Positions 59,612 to 64,000 of a stretch of DNA of 64,000 nucleotides are shown piece after piece. Source of the DNA: Candidatus Gastranaerophilales bacterium (GTDB lineage Bacteria > Cyanobacteriota > Vampirovibrionia > Gastranaerophilales > Gastranaerophilaceae); assembly GCA_944322725.1 (NCBI GenBank), contig CALUPU010000002.1:158558-222557 (forward strand). The letters run 5' to 3'. The position numbers and the translations under genes are program-made. Positions within the stretch are counted from its first letter, which is position 1; every line of letters starts with the position of its first letter. The notes below the pieces were generated by a model that saw only the letters and a program-made list of their open reading frames with translations, was not told the DNA's origin and did not search any database.

Positions 59612-60913
59612 GTGATGACAAAAACTTGTGATATTACAACAAATTTCACGGGAGTGGATTTTTCAAAATATTCCTCAAAAGTGAGTGAATTTGTAAATGA
59701 ATTTTCAAAAAGAGCAAATCAAAAAGGTCAGTTCTTAAACTGGGTTAATCTGCCGTCTGAACAGCTAAAAAGAGTGGATGAAATCTATGAACTTGCTGCA
59801 AAATTAAAAGCACAAACAGGTGCTCAAAAACTTAGCGTAATGGGTATTGGCGGTTCAAAACATACGGTTGAACATATGCTTTCAATCAACGGCTTGAATG
59901 TAAAAGGCGATGCTGTAGAATTTTATTCGGATGTTGATTCTGCAAGCCTTGAAAGATTCCTTTACAGACTCGGCAGCGATGTTACTTCCTCAAACTTTAT
60001 GATTGCTTCAAAATCAGGCTCAACTTTTGAAACAAAAGACGGTTTCTTAAGAGTGCTTGCAATGCTCATTGATGCATACAAAGCACAGGGAATGTCAGAA
60101 GAAGAAGCGCAAAAAGCTGCGAACAAGCACTTTATTGCAGTAACTGACGGAAATGCAGAAAAAAGCGAACTTAGAAGAACATCAAACGAAAACGGCTGGT
60201 TAGGCAATCTGTTTATCCATGATGATGTAGGCGGAAGATTTTCTGCATTTGACGATCACGCTTTGTTTACACTTGCATATGCAGGCATGAAAAAAGAAGA
60301 TATGAAAACTATGCTCGAAGCTGCTCAAAATATGTCCGAACTCTCTTTAACTGCTGATTTGGAAGCTAATGTTGCATTAAAAGAAGGTATCTTCTGGGCA
60401 GACGCAAAACTTAACGGAATTGAGGCTTCTGTTCACCAGTATATGGGTGCAATCTTTGAAAATACTGTTTACTGGCATGCACAAATGCAAAACGAATCTG
60501 TTAAAGACACTTTAAAACAGGTTGCAAAAGTTCCTGATGCAATGCACCACAGTGCAGAAGCACACTTTAACCCTGCAAACAAACTCGTTTTTGCACTCAC
60601 TGTTCCTGTTGATAAAGGTGCTTGCAGAGAAAACGCTCAAGCCTATATAGGTGCTCTGTCAAAATCTTACGAAGTTACAGGTGCAACTTTTGTTGAAAAT
60701 ATTGAAACAAAAGGAATGGGCTTAACACCTTTCGCAGCAGGTGCTATGACTCAACTGAGAGCATTTGCTACCGTATATCAGGAAATTGTTGAAAAGATTA
60801 TGACAAACACAGCATTCCCTGAAGTTTTAGACAGCGTATTGCAGCCGCACGTTGAGTTCTACAAAAAGAATCTCAAAGGCGGAGTTGTTGTTCCGGGAAG
60901 AGTTTCAAAATAA
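59612..60913 (+). CDS. pgi: Glucose-6-phosphate isomerase
   Basis: Pgi interconverts glucose-6-phosphate and fructose-6-phosphate in glycolysis and gluconeogenesis. The 433-residue product has SVMGIGGSKHTVEHML, the phosphate-binding ASKSGSTFETKDGF, the signature VGGRFSAFDDHALFTLAYAG and the C-terminal catalytic region with QLRAFATVYQEIVEKI. The length matches the short bacterial form. The GTG at 59612 lies seven bases after AAGGAG; an ATG follows directly and is equally possible. A strong bidirectional terminator ends the gene. Confidence 0.94.
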   Translation: MMTKTCDITTNFTGVDFSKYSSKVSEFVNEFSKRANQKGQFLNWVNLPSEQLKRVDEIYELAAKLKAQTGAQKLSVMGIGGSKHTVEHMLSINGLNVKGDAVEFYSDVDSASLERFLYRLGSDVTSSNFMIASKSGSTFETKDGFLRVLAMLIDAYKAQGMSEEEAQKAANKHFIAVTDGNAEKSELRRTSNENGWLGNLFIHDDVGGRFSAFDDHALFTLAYAGMKKEDMKTMLEAAQNMSELSLTADLEANVALKEGIFWADAKLNGIEASVHQYMGAIFENTVYWHAQMQNESVKDTLKQVAKVPDAMHHSAEAHFNPANKLVFALTVPVDKGACRENAQAYIGALSKSYEVTGATFVENIETKGMGLTPFAAGAMTQLRAFATVYQEIVEKIMTNTAFPEVLDSVLQPHVEFYKKNLKGGVVVPGRVSK

Positions 60914-60929
60914 TTAAGAATTATAGATA

Positions 60930-60961
60930 AACGAGACTGCTAATATTTTAGCAGTCTCGTT
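60930..60961. terminator. Bidirectional terminator after pgi
   Basis: AACGAGACTGCTAA (60930-60943) and TTAGCAGTCTCGTT (60948-60961) form a perfect 14-bp stem with a four-base loop; a T-rich stretch follows on the plus strand. It serves pgi and the convergent hydrolase gene. Confidence 0.8.
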
Positions 60962-60975
60962 ATATTTTAAACTCT

Positions 60976-61599
60976 TTAATTTTTGAAAACCTCTCTGATT
61001 TTTGCGGCAACAGCAAGTCCAATTTTTTTATGCTCTTCTGCTTCGTAATGCAAGCCGTCATACTCTGATACAGTTGCAATATCGTTTAAATCCATGAAGT
61101 ACGAATCTGTTTCTTGTGCAGCTTTTTTATAAATTTCAGGAAGATATTTTGATTTTTCTATTGAAGATTCATCAAACATTGCTGCAAAATAGCTCTGTAA
61201 GATGCAGTCTTTAATAACTGATTCTGCCATAACAAGAACTTTTGCATTTGTGGTTGTTTTAATCTGTTCAATAAGTTTTTTTAAACCAACGCCGATTGAC
61301 TCAACAGAAGCATCGTACGCATACTGAACATCATTAATGCCTATTGCAATAATTACAAGACTGACATCCGGATTTTTTGCTAAATATTGAGGAAGAATTC
61401 TATAACCGGTAAACTCAATCCCCGCAGGATTGTCACAGAAGCCGGTTCTATTGTTGCAGCCTGCTTCTATTACTTCATAATTTTCTGGCAGAAGCGTTTT
61501 TAAAACTCCTGTCCATCTTGTATTTTTGTCAAACCGAATGGCTCGTTTTGGTGCAAATCCGTACGTGTTGCTGTCTCCGAAACATAAAATTTTATTCAT
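60976..61599 (-). CDS. SGNH/GDSL-family hydrolase
   Basis: The 207-residue product has block I FGDSNTYGF with the nucleophilic serine at residue 10, an Asn-containing block (EAGCNNRTGFCDN) and IIAIGINDVQ as the GxND block. The closing DGLHY contributes the catalytic Asp and His. This family includes esterases, lipases, acyl-CoA thioesterases and carbohydrate deacetylases. No signal peptide is present, so it is cytoplasmic. It resembles the arylesterase/acyl-hydrolase group by its start (ILCFGDSNTYG). Substrate unknown. Confidence 0.85.
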   Translation of the reverse strand: MNKILCFGDSNTYGFAPKRAIRFDKNTRWTGVLKTLLPENYEVIEAGCNNRTGFCDNPAGIEFTGYRILPQYLAKNPDVSLVIIAIGINDVQYAYDASVESIGVGLKKLIEQIKTTTNAKVLVMAESVIKDCILQSYFAAMFDESSIEKSKYLPEIYKKAAQETDSYFMDLNDIATVSEYDGLHYEAEEHKKIGLAVAAKIREVFKN

Positions 61600-61713
61600 A
61601 CTCTACACAATATTTTAATACCGGAGGGATTGTCAATGTTTTTTATAATGGCAAAAAATAATATTTACACGCATTAATAAAGAATAAGCATCGTAATTTA
61701 CAAAATAAATATT

Positions 61714-61719
61714 TATAAT
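61714..61719 (+). promoter_or_regulatory. -10 box of the CoA-transferase operon
   Basis: A perfect TATAAT, 40 bases before the start codon; the TTTACA at 61697 is too close to serve as its -35. Confidence 0.4.
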
Positions 61720-61759
61720 AAAATTGAAAATATATATTTAATGGGGCGGATAAAGAAGT

Positions 61760-62410
61760 ATGAAAAGCATAGTATCTGCAAAAGAAGCAATAGACTTAAT
61801 ACAGGACGGTTCAACCGTTATGGTGGGCGGTTTTTTGGATTGCGGCGCGCCGGATATTCTCATAGAGGAACTTGTTAATCAAAATACCGGTAATCTTACA
61901 ATGATTGCCAATGATACGACTTATCCGGATCTTGATAAAGGCAAGCTTATTGTTAACAGACAGGTCAAAAAGCTTATAACCTCTCATATCGGCACAAACC
62001 CTGAAACCGGCAGACAAATGCATGACGGAGAGTTGGAAGTAGAACTTGTTCCTATGGGTACTTTGATTGAAAAAATCAGAGCAAAAGGCACAGGACTCGG
62101 CGGTGTTCTTACTCCTACAGGGGTTGGGACAAGCATAGAAGAAAATAAAAAAACAATGGAAATCGATGGAGAAAAATTTATTTTTGAAAAGCCTCTGGGG
62201 GCTGATTTTGCATTGATATACGGTACAAAAGTAGACAGATACGGAAATGTCTCTTATTACGGCACTACAAGGAATTTGAATACAATTATGGCAACTGCTG
62301 CGGATACAGTTATTGTGCAGGCAGATGAACTTGTGGATTGTCTTGATCCTAATGAAGTGGTAATCCCGGGGCTTTTCGTGGATTATGTGGTTGTAAAGGA
62401 AAATAAATAA
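61760..62410 (+). CDS. 3-oxoacid/acetate CoA-transferase, subunit A
   Basis: The 216-residue protein is the alpha subunit of a family I CoA-transferase (AtoD/ScoA/CtfA type). DGSTVMVGGFLDCGAPDILI, TSHIGTNPETGRQM, EKIRAKGTGLGGVLTPTGVGT and the YRG-like DRYGNVSYYGTTRN are conserved. With subunit B it moves CoA between short-chain acids such as acetate, acetoacetate, butyrate or succinate. The stop codon overlaps the start of subunit B (TAATG). The exact acid pair is not predictable. Confidence 0.92.
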   Translation: MKSIVSAKEAIDLIQDGSTVMVGGFLDCGAPDILIEELVNQNTGNLTMIANDTTYPDLDKGKLIVNRQVKKLITSHIGTNPETGRQMHDGELEVELVPMGTLIEKIRAKGTGLGGVLTPTGVGTSIEENKKTMEIDGEKFIFEKPLGADFALIYGTKVDRYGNVSYYGTTRNLNTIMATAADTVIVQADELVDCLDPNEVVIPGLFVDYVVVKENK

Positions 62411-63150
62411 TGGAATTGACTGCAAAAATTAAACAACAAGAACAACAACATTCATTTGTAACTGATCCCATTGCTTCTGATAAAAAATTGTTAACAAAAG
62501 AAAAAATCAGAGAAATTATTGCTAAAAGGGCAGCAAAAGAATTTAAAAAAGGCGATGTTGTTACTCTCGGTATAGGTCTGCCTACAGCTGTTGCAAATTA
62601 TATTCCTGAGAATGTACAGGTTATTTTTCAGTCAGAAAACGGTCTTCTGGGTGTAGGACGAGACCAGAGTCGTGAAAAACAGGATAGAAGGGTTATTAAT
62701 GCAGGCGGCGGATGTGTAGAGATAGTGAAAGGTGCTTGTTTTTACGACTCTCAGATGGCTTTTACAATGATGAGAGGCGGTCACATTGATGCTACGGTTC
62801 TTGGTGCATTGCAGGTAGATGCTGAAGGAAGTCTTGCAAGCTGGATTATTCCGGGTAAATTTGTTCCCGGTATGGGCGGCTCCATGGATCTTGTTGTAGG
62901 TGCGAAAAAAGTTATTATTGCAATGGAACACACTTCTAAAGGTCAGATTAAAATTGTAAAAAAATGCAATCTTCCTTTGACGGCTTACAAAGAAGTTAAC
63001 CTTATTATTACAGAAAGATGTGTTTTTGAAGTTACATCAAGCGGGCTTTTGCTCACTGAAATCAATCCGATGTTCTCTGTTGATGATATCAAATCCGTTA
63101 CAGACGCAGATTTTGACGTAAGTGATACATTGAAATATATGGAAGTTTAG
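62410..63150 (+). CDS. 3-oxoacid/acetate CoA-transferase, subunit B
   Basis: The 246-residue beta subunit carries the catalytic glutamate in SENGLLGVG near residue 77, which forms the CoA thioester, after the oxyanion strand TLGIGLPTAVANYIP. The blocks INAGGGCVEI, GGHIDATVLGALQVD and VPGMGGSMDLVVGAKKV are typical. The first 30 residues (KIKQQEQQHSFVTDPIAS) are a Gln-rich extension not present in most homologues. It begins within the stop codon of subunit A. The pair may be used for acetate or butyrate exchange in fermentation. Confidence 0.92.
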   Translation: MELTAKIKQQEQQHSFVTDPIASDKKLLTKEKIREIIAKRAAKEFKKGDVVTLGIGLPTAVANYIPENVQVIFQSENGLLGVGRDQSREKQDRRVINAGGGCVEIVKGACFYDSQMAFTMMRGGHIDATVLGALQVDAEGSLASWIIPGKFVPGMGGSMDLVVGAKKVIIAMEHTSKGQIKIVKKCNLPLTAYKEVNLIITERCVFEVTSSGLLLTEINPMFSVDDIKSVTDADFDVSDTLKYMEV

Positions 63151-63167
63151 AATCTTAGACTTTAAAT

Positions 63168-63893
63168 TTAAGGACAAGGTATTTTCTTTATACAAAGGTC
63201 ATCACAGAGAATTATTTTGATGGCTTCACCTTTTTTGGCGTGGTATTTGAGTCCGGGTGTAACAAGACCGGTAATCAAACCTACAGTACAGCCGATGGGT
63301 ATACCTATGGCAAGCCCTGTACCTATCTTTGCAGGATTAGGTATAAAAGCAAAACCGACACCCGCTCCGGCTCCTGCTATACCGAGTCCCAGTGTAGAGG
63401 CTGTAAGTTTTCCTGCTGTCATCCAGGGACCTTCTTTAAGCGTGCCGTCTTTTGTAAAAGGTTTTGCAGACATCGCTATTGCTGTACCGTCAGGCAGTAC
63501 AAGACATTCGAATTTTAGGTAAACTCTGGCATTCTTATTAAATTTGCGCTGTTTTTCAATTTTTATTACAGTTGCAACAAGCTTTGAACACGCAGGAATA
63601 AGCAATGTTCCTTCCTGTGTATAGATAGCTTCCGGCACGCTGAAATTGACTCTGTCGCCGGCTTTTTGCTTGTCAGACCAGAATTTGCAGTCAAAAACTA
63701 TAGTAAAAACATTGCCTTTGCACAAAATGTTTCTGAGATTTGTGATAATAACCTTGCTGCAAGGTGCGTTTTTTTCAGGGAACATGTGCTGCTCACAAAG
63801 CACATGTTCCTGACATTGTGCAACCTGACATGGTGCGGCAAATGTTTGCACGCCTAATAGCATGATAAATAATGTAGCAACTAACTTTTTCAT
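63168..63893 (-). CDS. Secreted cysteine-rich hypothetical protein (241 aa)
   Basis: A signal peptide (MKKLVATLFIMLLGVQTFA) is followed by a Cys-rich segment (CQVAQCQEHVLCEQH), a beta-rich domain (about residues 75-150; KAGDRVNFSVPEAIY, LIPACSKLVATVIKIEKQ) and a glycine-rich hydrophobic stretch (about 165-215) like a membrane-inserting hairpin. The tail again holds several cysteines (ILCDDLCIKKIPCP). The middle domain resembles that of the secreted protein at 57987. About a dozen cysteines suggest disulfides in the periplasm or at the surface. It is convergent with the CoA-transferase operon. Confidence 0.65.
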   Translation of the reverse strand: MKKLVATLFIMLLGVQTFAAPCQVAQCQEHVLCEQHMFPEKNAPCSKVIITNLRNILCKGNVFTIVFDCKFWSDKQKAGDRVNFSVPEAIYTQEGTLLIPACSKLVATVIKIEKQRKFNKNARVYLKFECLVLPDGTAIAMSAKPFTKDGTLKEGPWMTAGKLTASTLGLGIAGAGAGVGFAFIPNPAKIGTGLAIGIPIGCTVGLITGLVTPGLKYHAKKGEAIKIILCDDLCIKKIPCP

Positions 63894-63928
63894 AACAACA
63901 ATATCTGAAATTTGTTTAAAAATTACTA

Positions 63929-63956
63929 TTGCCCGTTAGTCTTAATCTGTTATGAT
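63929..63956 (+). promoter_or_regulatory. Promoter of the tRNA gene
   Basis: TTGCCC (63929-63934) and TATGAT (63951-63956) are 16 bases apart, with TG upstream of the -10. Initiation near 63964 leaves a leader of about 19 bases before the tRNA. Confidence 0.45.
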
Positions 63957-63982
63957 ATAAGTATATTTAAAATTGTTATAAT

Positions 63983-64000
63983 GCCCCGGTAGCTCAGTTG
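63983..64000 (+). tRNA. tRNA gene, 5' end only (cut by the window edge)
   Basis: The last 18 bases read GCCCCGGTAGCTCAGTTG, which fits a tRNA 5' acceptor strand (seven bases), TA and the D-stem/loop start (GCTCAGTTG). The anticodon lies outside the window, so the identity is unknown. Confidence 0.75.

Overview
The window is about 64 kb of AT-rich chromosome from a diderm (outer-membrane) fermentative bacterium. The evidence for an outer membrane is a TolC-type channel, a two-partner-secretion pair, an Omp85-like barrel and a porin-like barrel. The short four-domain ribosomal protein S1 (350 aa), the surface-polysaccharide locus and an energy-converting hydrogenase-related complex beside a formate-type channel fit a gut member of the non-photosynthetic cyanobacterial lineage (Gastranaerophilales/Vampirovibrionia). 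That placement is an inference; nothing in the window proves it. There is no prophage, CRISPR array or transposase gene.

Layout. 1-12.5 kb is mostly housekeeping: a RimI-like acetyltransferase (cut by the left edge), PBP1A, BioD, a pseudouridine synthase, a GT-C-like membrane protein, two tandem thymidylate-kinase-like genes, ArgS, an orphan membrane protein, ribosomal protein S1 and a degenerate EF-hand-like protein. 12.5-29.1 kb is a secretion region: a TolC-family channel, a small secreted protein, a TpsB transporter and a divergent 12.3-kb tpsA gene for a giant filamentous adhesin. 29.1-33.1 kb carries a SulP transporter, an EF-hand protein, AcpS and UDP-glucose dehydrogenase. 33.1-47.6 kb is a polysaccharide locus: seven GT2 enzymes, one GT8, two methyltransferases (one interrupted at a G9 tract), a TupA-like ATP-grasp enzyme, a radical SAM/SPASM enzyme, GalE and UDP-galactopyranose mutase. 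47.6-54.9 kb is a six-gene Hyf/Ehr-like membrane complex whose large subunit lacks the Ni-binding cysteines. 55-64 kb holds a 521-bp ORF-free element with perfect 32-bp inverted ends, an FNT-family channel, a porin, secreted proteins, Pgi, an SGNH hydrolase, a two-subunit CoA-transferase and the first bases of a tRNA.

How the genes work together. Ugd, GalE and Glf would supply UDP-glucuronate, UDP-galactose and UDP-galactofuranose to the glycosyltransferases, giving a surface glycan probably decorated by methyl, amino-acid-like and radical SAM-dependent groups. TpsB would export TpsA to the cell surface. The Ehr-like complex, the FNT channel and the CoA-transferase suggest fermentative metabolism with ion-coupled electron transfer and short-chain acid handling.

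The most unusual signals are: paired palindromes kept by compensatory base changes inside three GT2 genes; a G9 tract that splits a methyltransferase gene; a short peptide module at either end of at least nine unrelated proteins of the polysaccharide locus; the hairpin-dense 521-bp element; a candidate small RNA with an anti-Shine-Dalgarno loop sharing a 28-bp operator-like dyad with tolC; and the cysteine-less hydrogenase-like complex.
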